Below are positions 16,461 through 24,952 of a stretch of 45,786 bases of DNA, piece by piece; positions within the stretch are counted from its first letter, which is position 1; each line of letters opens with the position of its first letter. The position numbers and the translations under genes are program-made. Source of the DNA: Acinetobacter sp. CFCC 10889 (GTDB taxonomy: Bacteria; Pseudomonadota; Gammaproteobacteria; Pseudomonadales; Moraxellaceae); NCBI RefSeq assembly GCF_003268395.1, contig NZ_LQXQ01000238.1, positions 1 through 45,786 on the forward strand, given 5' to 3'. The notes beneath the pieces were generated by a model. The model searched no databases. It had not been told where the DNA came from and saw nothing but the letters and a program-made list of their open reading frames with translations.

Positions 16461-16925
16461 ATGCAATTGATCATTTTTATAGGTGTCCAAGCCTCAGGTA
16501 AATCTACATTTTATAAAGAGTATTTTTATAAAACTCATCTTCGTATCAACTTGGATATGTTAAAAACTCGGCATCGTGAAAATATTTTATTTGAAGCGGG
16601 CTTAGTCTCAAAAACTAAAATGGTGATTGATAATACCAACATGACTCGTGCTGATCGTGCCCGCTACATGCAACATGCTAAAGATGCTGAGTTTGAAGTG
16701 ATTTGTTATTATTTTGCCACAGATTTGGATGATGCTTTACAGCGCAATCGACAACGTGAAGGTAAAGAACGCATTCCTGATCAAGGTGTGCTCGCAACTG
16801 CAAAAAGATTTGAAAGTCCTCTGCTTCAAGAAGGTTTTGATGAAATTTATCAAGTTAAAATCATAGGACAAGGACAATTCTCCATACAACTCCTCGACAT
16901 AAAAGAACAACAGCATGAGATTTGA
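16461..16925 (+). CDS. Polynucleotide-kinase-like P-loop kinase
   Basis: A 154-residue P-loop kinase. Walker A is G8-VQAS-GKST16. The following strand gives RINLD32MLKTR37, where T4 polynucleotide kinase has its general-base Asp and substrate-binding Arg. DNTNMTRADRARYM (about residues 56-70) matches the PNK-type segment, and RNRQREGKERIP is the lid. The length is that of a stand-alone kinase domain without the 3'-phosphatase. The family phosphorylates 5'-OH ends of RNA or DNA, though some members act on small molecules. It overlaps the Thg1-like gene by 11 bases, implying translational coupling. Fold certain; RNA substrate inferred from the partner. Confidence 0.8.
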   Translation: MQLIIFIGVQASGKSTFYKEYFYKTHLRINLDMLKTRHRENILFEAGLVSKTKMVIDNTNMTRADRARYMQHAKDAEFEVICYYFATDLDDALQRNRQREGKERIPDQGVLATAKRFESPLLQEGFDEIYQVKIIGQGQFSIQLLDIKEQQHEI

Positions 16926-17691
16926 TGATTTAGACCAACGTTTGCGTGTTTTTGAAACTGCTTATGATTTTTGTGTACCGCCTGAGCAATATATCGTGGT
17001 ACGACTTGATGGTAAAGGCTTTACACGACTGACCAAAGAAGTTTGGCAATTTGATGCACCTTTTGACATCTGCTTTAGAGATTTGATGGTTGAAACGACT
17101 GCTCATTTGATGCAATGTGGTTTTAATATCATCTATGGCTATACGCAAAGTGATGAAATTTCTTTGCTATTTCATCCTTTAGAAAATAGTTTTAATCGTA
17201 AGACACGCAAAATTATTTCAATTTTGGCGGCAGAAGCCAGCGCCAAATTTAGTTTAATGCAGGGCGATTTAGCAATTTTTGATACCCGTATTTGTATTCT
17301 ACCCAATGCAAAAACGGTAGAAGATTATTTCCGTTGGCGACATGAAGATGCTCATCGTAATGCTTTAAATGCGCATTGTTATTGGATGCTGCGTAAAGAA
17401 GGTGAATCCGTCAATACTGCAACCGCACAAGTTAAAGGTCTGAACCGCCAAGCAAAGCATGATCTGCTTTTGAGTCGTGATATTAATTTTAATGAATTAC
17501 CTGCATGGCAAAAAAGAGGGACTGGTCTGTATTGGCAAGATGTAGAAAAAATAGGTTTTAATCCTAAAAGTAATCAAGCAACAACGTCTATTCGTAGAGA
17601 AATTTTTAAAAATTATGAATTGGCTTTGGGGGATGATTATAGTCAATTTATCCAAAAGCAATTTTTATTGGAGAAAAATGAATCATCATAA
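16915..17691 (+). CDS. Thg1-like protein (tRNA-His guanylyltransferase family)
   Basis: A 258-residue member of the Thg1 superfamily, enzymes that add nucleotides in the 3'-to-5' direction to RNA 5' ends. The first metal motif is YIVVRLD32GKGFTRLT and the second IYGYTQSD80E81ISLLF, giving the Asp/Asp/Glu carboxylates of the palm-like catalytic core. HEDAHRNALNAHCYWMLRKEG is the conserved Thg1 helix, and RGTGLYW lies near the C-terminus. Bacteria encode G-1 of tRNA-His in the gene, so bacterial Thg1-like proteins are thought to repair 5'-truncated tRNAs. The start ATG 16915 lies inside the kinase gene. Family call strong; cellular role inferred. Confidence 0.9.
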   Translation: MRFDDLDQRLRVFETAYDFCVPPEQYIVVRLDGKGFTRLTKEVWQFDAPFDICFRDLMVETTAHLMQCGFNIIYGYTQSDEISLLFHPLENSFNRKTRKIISILAAEASAKFSLMQGDLAIFDTRICILPNAKTVEDYFRWRHEDAHRNALNAHCYWMLRKEGESVNTATAQVKGLNRQAKHDLLLSRDINFNELPAWQKRGTGLYWQDVEKIGFNPKSNQATTSIRREIFKNYELALGDDYSQFIQKQFLLEKNESS

Positions 17692-17796
17692 AATCATTTA
17701 AAATACTTTATGAAATTACTACATAGCATTGTTCTGAATAAAAAATTTAAAGTGTCATATTGCCAATTATTTTAAATTCATTTAAAATAAAATCTA

Positions 17797-17819
17797 AAAA
17801 TGATAATACCTATCATTTT
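17797..17819 (+). promoter_or_regulatory. Palindromic operator-like site before the DUF4291 gene
   Basis: A perfect 9-base inverted repeat, AAAATGATA (17797-17805) with TATCATTTT (17811-17819), has a 5-base spacer. It covers a possible -10 hexamer GATAAT (17802-17807) and lies 25 bases before the GTG start, a repressor-style location. It differs from the Zur box in this window. Confidence 0.45.
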
Positions 17820-17844
17820 AAAATAATAATTTTATAGGAAAAAA

Positions 17845-18435
17845 GTGAATAAATTCAAAGAAATTAGAGCATCTCAAACATCAAATACTATCCGAGTATA
17901 TCAAGCTTATAACCAAGCACTTGCTCAACATGCGGTACAAAATAATAGTTTTATCGATAATCCATATTTCAAAGAAAGTCGAATGACATGGATTAAACCA
18001 TCCTATTTATGGATGATGTACCGCTGTGGATGGGGCTATAAAGATGATGGGCAAAAGAGCATACTTGCGATTGATATATCCAAGCAAGGCTTTGATTGGG
18101 CTTTGGAACATAGTTGTACAAGCCATAAAGCTGAACATATGGACAATGAGACTTGGCAAAAATTTAAAGATCAACATCCCGTACGCATTCAATGGGATCC
18201 CGAAAGAAACCTTTACTTAAAACCTTTGGACTATCGTGCAATTCAAATTGGTTTAACAGGTGAAGCTGTTCAACATTATATCCAAGATTGGATTGTCAAT
18301 ATCACCGATATTACACAAGAAGCACAACATATTCATCAGTTGGTTTTAGAAGAAAAATTGGACGAAGCAAAGGCTTTATTGCCTGAAGAAACTTTGTATA
18401 TTCCAAACTCCAGCAAAGCAGTGAATGAGCTTTAA
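17845..18435 (+). CDS. DUF4291 family protein
   Basis: A 196-residue soluble protein with the DUF4291 signature: RVYQAYNQALAQHAV near the N-terminus, SRMTWIKPSYLWMMYRCGWG at about residues 49-68, and the ILAIDISKQGFDWAL strand and helix. A variable C-terminal helical tail follows. The many invariant Trp/Tyr/Arg suggest an enzyme or nucleic-acid-binding fold, but I know no established function. It starts at GTG 17845 after TAGGAA. It is 153 bases downstream of the Thg1-like gene, with its own operator-like palindrome. It could be a third, separately controlled part of that locus or simply a neighbour. It ends in a terminator hairpin that includes its stop codon. Confidence 0.8.
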   Translation: MNKFKEIRASQTSNTIRVYQAYNQALAQHAVQNNSFIDNPYFKESRMTWIKPSYLWMMYRCGWGYKDDGQKSILAIDISKQGFDWALEHSCTSHKAEHMDNETWQKFKDQHPVRIQWDPERNLYLKPLDYRAIQIGLTGEAVQHYIQDWIVNITDITQEAQHIHQLVLEEKLDEAKALLPEETLYIPNSSKAVNEL

Positions 18436-18450
18436 CTTAAAGCTCATTTT
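18427..18450 (+). terminator. Terminator overlapping the DUF4291 stop codon
   Basis: GAGCTTT (18427-18433) pairs with AAAGCTC (18439-18445), followed by ATTTTT. Confidence 0.65.
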
Positions 18451-18461
18451 TGATTTTGATC

Positions 18462-19007
18462 TTACTGATTGAATTTTTTCTTGCATAAGGTGAATGGTAT
18501 ATGGGGACAATAATCTTTGATTTTTTGTTCAATTTCACTTGTGATTTGATCCAATGGGAGAATAATACCAACACCTAAACCAAAAAAAATAAAGAGATGC
18601 TTCTCAGTTTTTTCAATTATAGATACAAGTTCCCAATCGGTCTTTAAGCTATAAAGTTCTGTACTTTCTATAATATATTGTGCGTTTAATTCAATTTCTT
18701 TTTCACCTACAATGATCTTTGAGTCTTCTGCCATACAATCAATATAATATTTTGAATACGAAACAACATAAAATATAAGTGTAATAATAAGGCAAATCAA
18801 TGCAATTAATGCGTAATTCAATAGTTCAATATGATATTCACGAAACATCTTGTACAGAAAAAAAATTGCTATAGTTGAACAAACGATCATCAATAAACCA
18901 TATACCCGCATCTGATTCTTTTGATATATACGAGGTTCTATTTTTTGATAATTTTTCATATAAAATTGATAATAATCATTACTTTGTAGTGTGACTCTAA
19001 ATTTCAT
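18462..19007 (-). CDS. YcxB-like membrane protein
   Basis: A 181-residue protein with two hydrophobic segments (VYGLLMIVCSTIAIFFLY and YALIALICLIITLIFYVV) after a short basic N-terminal part. A soluble C-terminal domain contains WELVSIIEKTEKHLFIFFGLGVGIILPLDQIT. That layout and the final strand-turn-strand resemble the YcxB-like C-terminal domain, whose function is unknown. It stands alone, convergent with the DUF4291 gene and upstream on the same strand of nothing obvious. Family call tentative. Confidence 0.6.
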   Translation of the reverse strand: MKFRVTLQSNDYYQFYMKNYQKIEPRIYQKNQMRVYGLLMIVCSTIAIFFLYKMFREYHIELLNYALIALICLIITLIFYVVSYSKYYIDCMAEDSKIIVGEKEIELNAQYIIESTELYSLKTDWELVSIIEKTEKHLFIFFGLGVGIILPLDQITSEIEQKIKDYCPHIPFTLCKKKFNQ

Positions 19008-19088
19008 AATTTTTTAATTTTTATCTGAGTAAATTAAATACTAACATAAAAATATATCAACAATCATTTTTTATCATTTGAATATTTA

Positions 19089-19116
19089 TAAAAAAAACCG
19101 CCCTTTCGGACGGTTC
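19089..19116 (-). terminator. Terminator of the atp operon
   Basis: On the minus strand AACCGTCC pairs with GGGCGGTT across a GAAA tetraloop with one G-U pair, followed by a run of T. It is 20-47 bases after atpC. Confidence 0.88.
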
Positions 19117-19135
19117 TTCAATCTCAAACTGCGTC

Positions 19136-19555
19136 TTATTGAGCGCGGTTTTTGATTTTGCGGATAGTTTCCAACTGAGCAGCAGTTTCTGCAAGAGCAG
19201 CCAAAGCAGCAGCAGCGTCCAAATCGCTCTTTTGATTTGCAAGCAAGTTTTCAGCATTTTTACGTGCTTCAATAATTGCAGCTTCATCTAAATTGTCAGC
19301 ACGAACTGCAGTATCTGCAAGAACGGTCACAACATGCGGTTGGACTTCAAGTACACCACCAGATACATAGATTAACTCTTCTGTACCATTCTCAAGCAGA
19401 ACGCGAATCGCGCCCGGCTTAAGTAAAGTGACCAACGGAGCATGACCAGGCATAATACCCAATTCACCGCCAGCACCTTTAGCGATTAGCATTGTTACAG
19501 TGCCTGAGTACAAAGACTCTTTAACACTGACAACATCACATTGCATTGTAGACAT
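19136..19555 (-). CDS. atpC: F1Fo ATP synthase subunit epsilon
   Basis: A 139-residue F1 central-stalk subunit that couples rotation to catalysis and can inhibit ATP hydrolysis. The N-terminal beta-sandwich is recognisable (MQCDVVSVKESLYSG, GELGIMPGHAPLVTLLKPG, YVSGGVLEVQPHVVTVLADTA). Two C-terminal helices follow (residues 88-139, Ala/Asn/Asp-rich). Last gene of the atp operon, 26 bases after atpD, before the operon terminator. Confidence 0.97.
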   Translation of the reverse strand: MSTMQCDVVSVKESLYSGTVTMLIAKGAGGELGIMPGHAPLVTLLKPGAIRVLLENGTEELIYVSGGVLEVQPHVVTVLADTAVRADNLDEAAIIEARKNAENLLANQKSDLDAAAALAALAETAAQLETIRKIKNRAQ

Positions 19556-19581
19556 GAGAATCTCCTAAATTAGGGAACTAA

Positions 19582-20976
19582 TTAAAGTTTCTCAGCTTTA
19601 GCAATCACTTCGTCAATACCACCAACCATATAGAACGCTTGTTCTGGGATGTGATCGTATTCACCAGCTAGAAGACCTTTAAAGCCACGAATTGTTTCTT
19701 TAAGCGGTACAAGTTTACCAGGCGCACCAGTAAACACTTCAGCTACGTGGAACGGTTGAGAGAAGAAACGTTGGATCTTACGTGCACGGTATACAGTAAG
19801 TTTGTCTTCCTCAGCCAATTCGTCCATACCAAGAATTGCAATAATGTCTTTCAATTCTTTATAACGTTGAAGAACGTTTTGAACTGAACGAGCGATTTCG
19901 TAATGCTCAGCACCGACTACAAGTGGATCTAACTGACGTGAAGTTGAGTCAAGTGGATCGATCGCTGGGTAAATACCAGAAGATGCGATGTCACGGCTCA
20001 ATACAACAGTTGCGTCCAAGTGAGCGAACGTAGTTGCAGGCGATGGATCTGTTAAGTCATCGGCAGGTACATATACCGCTTGGATTGACGTAATAGAACC
20101 AGACTTAGTCGATGTAATACGTTCTTGTAGAACACCCATCTCTTCTGCAAGAGTTGGCTGATAACCTACAGCAGATGGCATACGACCTAACAATGCTGAT
20201 ACTTCAGTACCCGCAAGTGTATAACGGTAGATGTTATCTACGAACAATAAAACGTCACGACCTTTGCCGTTTTCGTCTTTCTCGTCACGGAAATATTCAG
20301 CCATCGTCAAACCAGTCAACGCTACGCGTAAACGGTTACCTGGTGGCTCATTCATCTGACCGTAGACCATTGCTACTTTGTCAAGAACGTTAGAATCTTT
20401 CATCTCGTGATAGAAGTCGTTACCTTCACGAGTACGCTCACCAACACCAGCAAACACAGATAAACCTGAGTGAGCTTTCGCGATGTTGTTGATCAATTCC
20501 ATCATGTTTACGGTTTTACCAACACCGGCACCACCGAACAGACCAACTTTACCACCTTTCGCGAACGGGCAAAGTAAGTCGATGACTTTAATACCAGTTT
20601 CTAAAAGGTCAGTAGAAGCTGCTTGTTCAGCATAAGAAGGCGCTTGACGGTGAATCGGCAAACGCTCTTCAGTCGCAACTGGACCAGCTTCATCGATTGG
20701 GCGACCAAGAACGTCCATGATACGACCCAAACATGCAGTACCTACAGGTACAGAGATTGGAGCGCCAGTATTCGTTGCGTTCAAACCACGCTTAAGTCCT
20801 TCAGTAGAACCCATTGCAATAGTACGAACTACGCCATCACCAAGTTGTTGCTGAACTTCTAAAGTAGTTTCAGTGCCATCAACCTGTAGAGCGTCATAGA
20901 TCTTAGGAACGCTGTTGCGTTCAAACTCGACGTCGATAACCGCGCCGATGATCTGAATGATACGACCGCTACTCAT
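19582..20976 (-). CDS. atpD: F1Fo ATP synthase subunit beta
   Basis: A 464-residue catalytic F1 subunit. Walker A is GGAGVGKT near residue 149. Also visible are the catalytic GERTREG with its Glu, the Walker B strand VLLFVDNIYRYT, and the DELSEED-region equivalent DELAEEDKL near residue 390. The family usually has DNIFRFT; here it is DNIYRYT, conservative Phe-to-Tyr changes. Full length and in the standard order between atpG and atpC. Confidence 0.98.
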   Translation of the reverse strand: MSSGRIIQIIGAVIDVEFERNSVPKIYDALQVDGTETTLEVQQQLGDGVVRTIAMGSTEGLKRGLNATNTGAPISVPVGTACLGRIMDVLGRPIDEAGPVATEERLPIHRQAPSYAEQAASTDLLETGIKVIDLLCPFAKGGKVGLFGGAGVGKTVNMMELINNIAKAHSGLSVFAGVGERTREGNDFYHEMKDSNVLDKVAMVYGQMNEPPGNRLRVALTGLTMAEYFRDEKDENGKGRDVLLFVDNIYRYTLAGTEVSALLGRMPSAVGYQPTLAEEMGVLQERITSTKSGSITSIQAVYVPADDLTDPSPATTFAHLDATVVLSRDIASSGIYPAIDPLDSTSRQLDPLVVGAEHYEIARSVQNVLQRYKELKDIIAILGMDELAEEDKLTVYRARKIQRFFSQPFHVAEVFTGAPGKLVPLKETIRGFKGLLAGEYDHIPEQAFYMVGGIDEVIAKAEKL

Positions 20977-21002
20977 TGCTGTCTCCTCAATTCAAAATAA
21001 TG

Positions 21003-21872
21003 TTAAACGGCAGCGGCACCACCAACGATTTCAGAAATTTCCTGAGTAATCGCGGCTTGACGCAGCTTGTTATAAATAAGTTGTAGGCTCTTGATGATCT
21101 CACCTGCGTTATCAGTTGCAGCTTTCATTGCTACCATACGCGCAGATTGTTCACATGCGATGTTTTCAATCACACCTTGATACACCATAGACTCGATATA
21201 ACGAACCAATAAACCATTTAACAGCTCTTCAGCTTCTGGTTCATAGAGGTAATCCCAACCGTATTGACGGTTTAGACCTTCTTGTGTCTCAGCCGCAGCT
21301 AAAGGAACAAGTTGCTCAACCTTTTGGTTTTGAGTCATGGCATTGACAAAGCCGTTTGACACAAGATAAATACGATCTAATTCGCCTTTATCAAATGCAT
21401 CTAACATCACCTGTACAGAACCAGTTAACTGTTCAAGACTTGGAGCATCACCTAAATTAGTTGTTGCACCCAGTACTTTACCGCCGTAGTTTTTAAAAAA
21501 CGAAACCGCTTTTTGACCAATTAAAGCAAATTGAACTTCAATTGACTGCTCTTGTTGCTGCTGTACGTGTTTAACCACTTTTTTGAACAAGTTAATATTC
21601 AAACCACCAGCAAGACCACGATCTGAAGAAACAATAATATAGCCAACGCGTTTTACAGGGCGTTCAACCATATAACGATGTTTATATTCAGGATTCGCTT
21701 GTACCAAATGAGCAATTACACGGTGCATATTTTCGGCATACGGACGGCCCTGAGCCATGCGCTCTTGCGCACGACGCATCTTAGAAGCTGCTACCATCTG
21801 CATCGCGCGAGTAATTTTCTGCGTGCTTTTGATACTAGCTACTTTGGCGCGAATTTCTTTTAAATTTGCCAT
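21003..21872 (-). CDS. atpG: F1Fo ATP synthase subunit gamma
   Basis: A 289-residue rotor shaft of F1. The N-terminal helix has IRAKVASIKSTQKITRAMQMVAASKMRRAQ, the family's best conserved stretch. The middle domain has SSDRGLAGGLN. The C-terminal helix has MKAATDNAGEIIKSLQLIYNKLRQAAITQEISEIVGGA. Full length, 26 bases before atpD and 88 after atpA. Confidence 0.98.
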   Translation of the reverse strand: MANLKEIRAKVASIKSTQKITRAMQMVAASKMRRAQERMAQGRPYAENMHRVIAHLVQANPEYKHRYMVERPVKRVGYIIVSSDRGLAGGLNINLFKKVVKHVQQQQEQSIEVQFALIGQKAVSFFKNYGGKVLGATTNLGDAPSLEQLTGSVQVMLDAFDKGELDRIYLVSNGFVNAMTQNQKVEQLVPLAAAETQEGLNRQYGWDYLYEPEAEELLNGLLVRYIESMVYQGVIENIACEQSARMVAMKAATDNAGEIIKSLQLIYNKLRQAAITQEISEIVGGAAAV

Positions 21873-21960
21873 ACGCTTAACCTAGTATTCGAAAGCCCTT
21901 TCGAGCCTTCGAAGGTTGATCCGTGAACCAAACCATAACTAGATTCAACATCGTTGAATC

Positions 21961-23505
21961 TTAGTAAGTTTGAGTCGCTTTAAAGCTTTCAATACCCGCT
22001 TTAAATGCAGCTTCGATGTCTTTGTTCCAATCACCAGTTTCATCGATTTTTTGCATTAATGCAGCATGCTCTGAACGGAAGTAAGAAATCAATGCAGCAT
22101 CAAAGTCTACGATTTTCTTCACGTCAACGTCAGTCATATAACCTTCGTTAGATGCATAAACTGAAACAGCTTGGTCAGCAATTGAATATGGAGCATATTG
22201 TTTTTGCTTCATTAATTCAGTTACACGTTGACCATGTTCAAGTTGCTTACGAGTTGCTTCATCAAGGTCAGAAGCGAACTGAGCAAACGCTGCTAATTCA
22301 CGGTATTGTGCTAAAGCAGTACGGATACCACCAGACAATTTCTTAATGATCTTAGTCTGAGCAGAACCACCAACACGTGATACCGAAATACCTGCGTTTA
22401 CTGCTGGACGGATACCTGCGTTGAACAATGAAGTTTCAAGGAAGATCTGACCATCAGTAATCGAAATTACGTTTGTTGGTACGAATGCAGATACGTCACC
22501 TGCTTGAGTTTCAATGATCGGTAATGCAGTTAAAGAACCAGTTTGACCTTTAACTTCACCTTTCGTGAATTGCTCAACGTAGTCAGCAGAAACGCGCGAA
22601 GCACGTTCAAGAAGACGAGAGTGAAGATAGAATACGTCACCTGGATATGCTTCACGACCTGGTGGACGACGTAATAACAATGAAATTTGACGGTAAGCAA
22701 CTGCTTGCTTAGACAAATCATCATAAATAATTAACGCATCTTCGCCGCGGTCACGGAAGTATTCACCCATTGTACAGCCAGAATACGGAGCAAGGAAAAG
22801 CATTGCTGCTGGATCCGCTGCCGCTGCTGCTACAACAGTTGTATACGCCATAGCACCAGTTTCTTCTAGCTTACGTACTACGTTTGCAATCGTTGATTGC
22901 TTTTGACCAACTGCAACGTAAACACATTTAATACCAGAATTCTTCTGAGCGATAATCGCATCGATCGCCATCGCTGTTTTACCAGTTTGACGGTCACCAA
23001 TGATCAACTCACGCTGACCACGGCCTACAGGAATCATTGTATCTACTGATTTATAACCAGTTTGTACAGGCTCATCCACTGATTGACGCCAAATTACACC
23101 AGGTGCAACTTTTTCGACTTTATCAGTCAATTTCGCATCAATTGGACCTTTACCGTCAATTGGATTACCTAAAGCATCTACTACACGGCCTAAAAGTTCT
23201 GGACCAACCGGAACTTCTAATACACGACCTGTGCAACGCGCTTTTTGACCTTCTTGAAGGCTTAAGTAGTTACCTAAAACAACGACGCCCACTGAATCCT
23301 GTTCTAGGTTCAGTGCCATACCGTATAAGCCGCCGTCGAATTCGATCATTTCACCGTACATTGCATCAGCAAGGCCGTGAATACGCACAATACCGTCGGA
23401 AACCATAACAATGGTCCCTTCGTTCTTAGCGGTCGCGCTGGTGTCCAGATCGCCGATACGCTGTTTAATGAGCGCACTGATCTCGGATGGATTCAGTTGT
23501 TGCAT
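21961..23505 (-). CDS. atpA: F1Fo ATP synthase subunit alpha
   Basis: A 514-residue non-catalytic nucleotide-binding F1 subunit. Walker A is GDRQTGKT near residue 170. LIIYDDLSKQAVAYRQ is the Walker B region, and LLLRRPPGREAYPGDVFYLHSRLLERA is the conserved interface including the Arg finger area. The ATG at 23505 (MQQLNPSEIS) is chosen over one five codons upstream because it gives the standard N-terminus and follows GAGG. Confidence 0.98.
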   Translation of the reverse strand: MQQLNPSEISALIKQRIGDLDTSATAKNEGTIVMVSDGIVRIHGLADAMYGEMIEFDGGLYGMALNLEQDSVGVVVLGNYLSLQEGQKARCTGRVLEVPVGPELLGRVVDALGNPIDGKGPIDAKLTDKVEKVAPGVIWRQSVDEPVQTGYKSVDTMIPVGRGQRELIIGDRQTGKTAMAIDAIIAQKNSGIKCVYVAVGQKQSTIANVVRKLEETGAMAYTTVVAAAAADPAAMLFLAPYSGCTMGEYFRDRGEDALIIYDDLSKQAVAYRQISLLLRRPPGREAYPGDVFYLHSRLLERASRVSADYVEQFTKGEVKGQTGSLTALPIIETQAGDVSAFVPTNVISITDGQIFLETSLFNAGIRPAVNAGISVSRVGGSAQTKIIKKLSGGIRTALAQYRELAAFAQFASDLDEATRKQLEHGQRVTELMKQKQYAPYSIADQAVSVYASNEGYMTDVDVKKIVDFDAALISYFRSEHAALMQKIDETGDWNKDIEAAFKAGIESFKATQTY

Positions 23506-23564
23506 TGCGCTATACCTCAATCTTTTATTAGTTCAGTCTTCGTCTTTGCAGTGATTGTTAACAA

Positions 23565-24101
23565 TTACGCTAAAAGACGAGTACGCATTTTTTCAAGCTT
23601 GCTAAGCGCAGAATCATCTATCACTTGGTCGCCTGCACGAATAACAACACCAGCAATCAATGCTGGGTTTACTTCAACTGTAACTTTCACAGCGCTGTTC
23701 AAACGTTTTTCCAACGCATGAGCCAACTTCTGTTCTTGTACTGAATCAAGCGGAAAAGCTGATTCAATTACAACGTCAACAGTCTTGTTATTTTGCGATT
23801 TGAGTTGTTCAAATTCTGTTTCGATTTCAGGTAACAAAGTCAAACGACCATTGTCAGCAAGAAGTGTCAAAAAGTTTGACACTGCTTCAGTTTGCTGTTC
23901 ACCTAAAACTTTCGCAAAAAGTGCTACCTGCTCAACAGGTGTCAACTCAGGGCGATTTAAATAAGCGGAGAATGCTTCATCTTGCACCGCAGCACTGAGC
24001 ACTTGTAATGCTTGTGACCAAGAGTCAGTTGCATTTTGCTCAGATGCATAAGCAAATGCTGCTTTAGCGTATGGGCGTGCCAACGTCAAGAGTTCAGCCA
24101 T
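23565..24101 (-). CDS. atpH: F1Fo ATP synthase subunit delta
   Basis: A 178-residue peripheral-stalk subunit that joins F1 to the b dimer. Characteristic features are LARPYAKAAFAYA at the N-terminus and the C-terminal GVVIRAGDQVIDDSALSKLEKMRTRL, which matches the family's ending. It lies 11 bases downstream of atpF. Confidence 0.97.
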   Translation of the reverse strand: MAELLTLARPYAKAAFAYASEQNATDSWSQALQVLSAAVQDEAFSAYLNRPELTPVEQVALFAKVLGEQQTEAVSNFLTLLADNGRLTLLPEIETEFEQLKSQNNKTVDVVIESAFPLDSVQEQKLAHALEKRLNSAVKVTVEVNPALIAGVVIRAGDQVIDDSALSKLEKMRTRLLA

Positions 24102-24112
24102 ATTCGCCTCTC

Positions 24113-24583
24113 TTAAAGTTTAGCAGCCAGCTGATTCAGCATGGCATTATGAGCTTCTGCGTCAACTTGTTGGTTCAGAATTTTTTCTGCACCAGCAACT
24201 GCAAGAGCAGCAACTTGTTGACGTAATTCTTCGCGAGCAGAATTGATGTCTTGATCAACAGCATCTTTCGCTTGTTGACGAATACGCTCACCTTCAGCAG
24301 ATGCTTGAGTACGCGCTTCTTCGACCAATTGTGCCGCACGGCGGTTCGCTTGTTCGATCAATTGAGCCGCTTGTGCTTTTGCTGCATCAATTTCTGTCTT
24401 CACTTGTGCTTGCGCATCAGCAAGATCAGCTTTTGCTTTTTCAGCAGCATTTAAGCCATCAGCGATTTTACGCTGACGCTCACTAATCGCATTGATTAGT
24501 GGTGGCCATACAAACTTCATGCAGAATGCGACGAAAATCGCAAATGCAATCGCTTGGCCAATCAATGTGAGGTTGATATTCAT
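24113..24583 (-). CDS. atpF: F1Fo ATP synthase subunit b
   Basis: A 156-residue peripheral stalk subunit. One membrane helix (residues 3-26, LTLIGQAIAFAIFVAFCMKFVWPPL) is followed by a long charged right-handed coiled coil (residues 30-140). The length and the FVWPP exit of the helix are standard for Fo b. Confidence 0.97.
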   Translation of the reverse strand: MNINLTLIGQAIAFAIFVAFCMKFVWPPLINAISERQRKIADGLNAAEKAKADLADAQAQVKTEIDAAKAQAAQLIEQANRRAAQLVEEARTQASAEGERIRQQAKDAVDQDINSAREELRQQVAALAVAGAEKILNQQVDAEAHNAMLNQLAAKL

Positions 24584-24622
24584 TGCAAATTCCTCAATGG
24601 TTTAATTTAGGAATTAAGCTGA

Positions 24623-24877
<255 letters not shown>

Positions 24878-24952
24878 TCAGAGGTTAGGTTTTATACCAA
24901 ATTAAGTTAAAAAAACTGTACCTAACCACCGGTTGATAGTTAGGTAATACCA

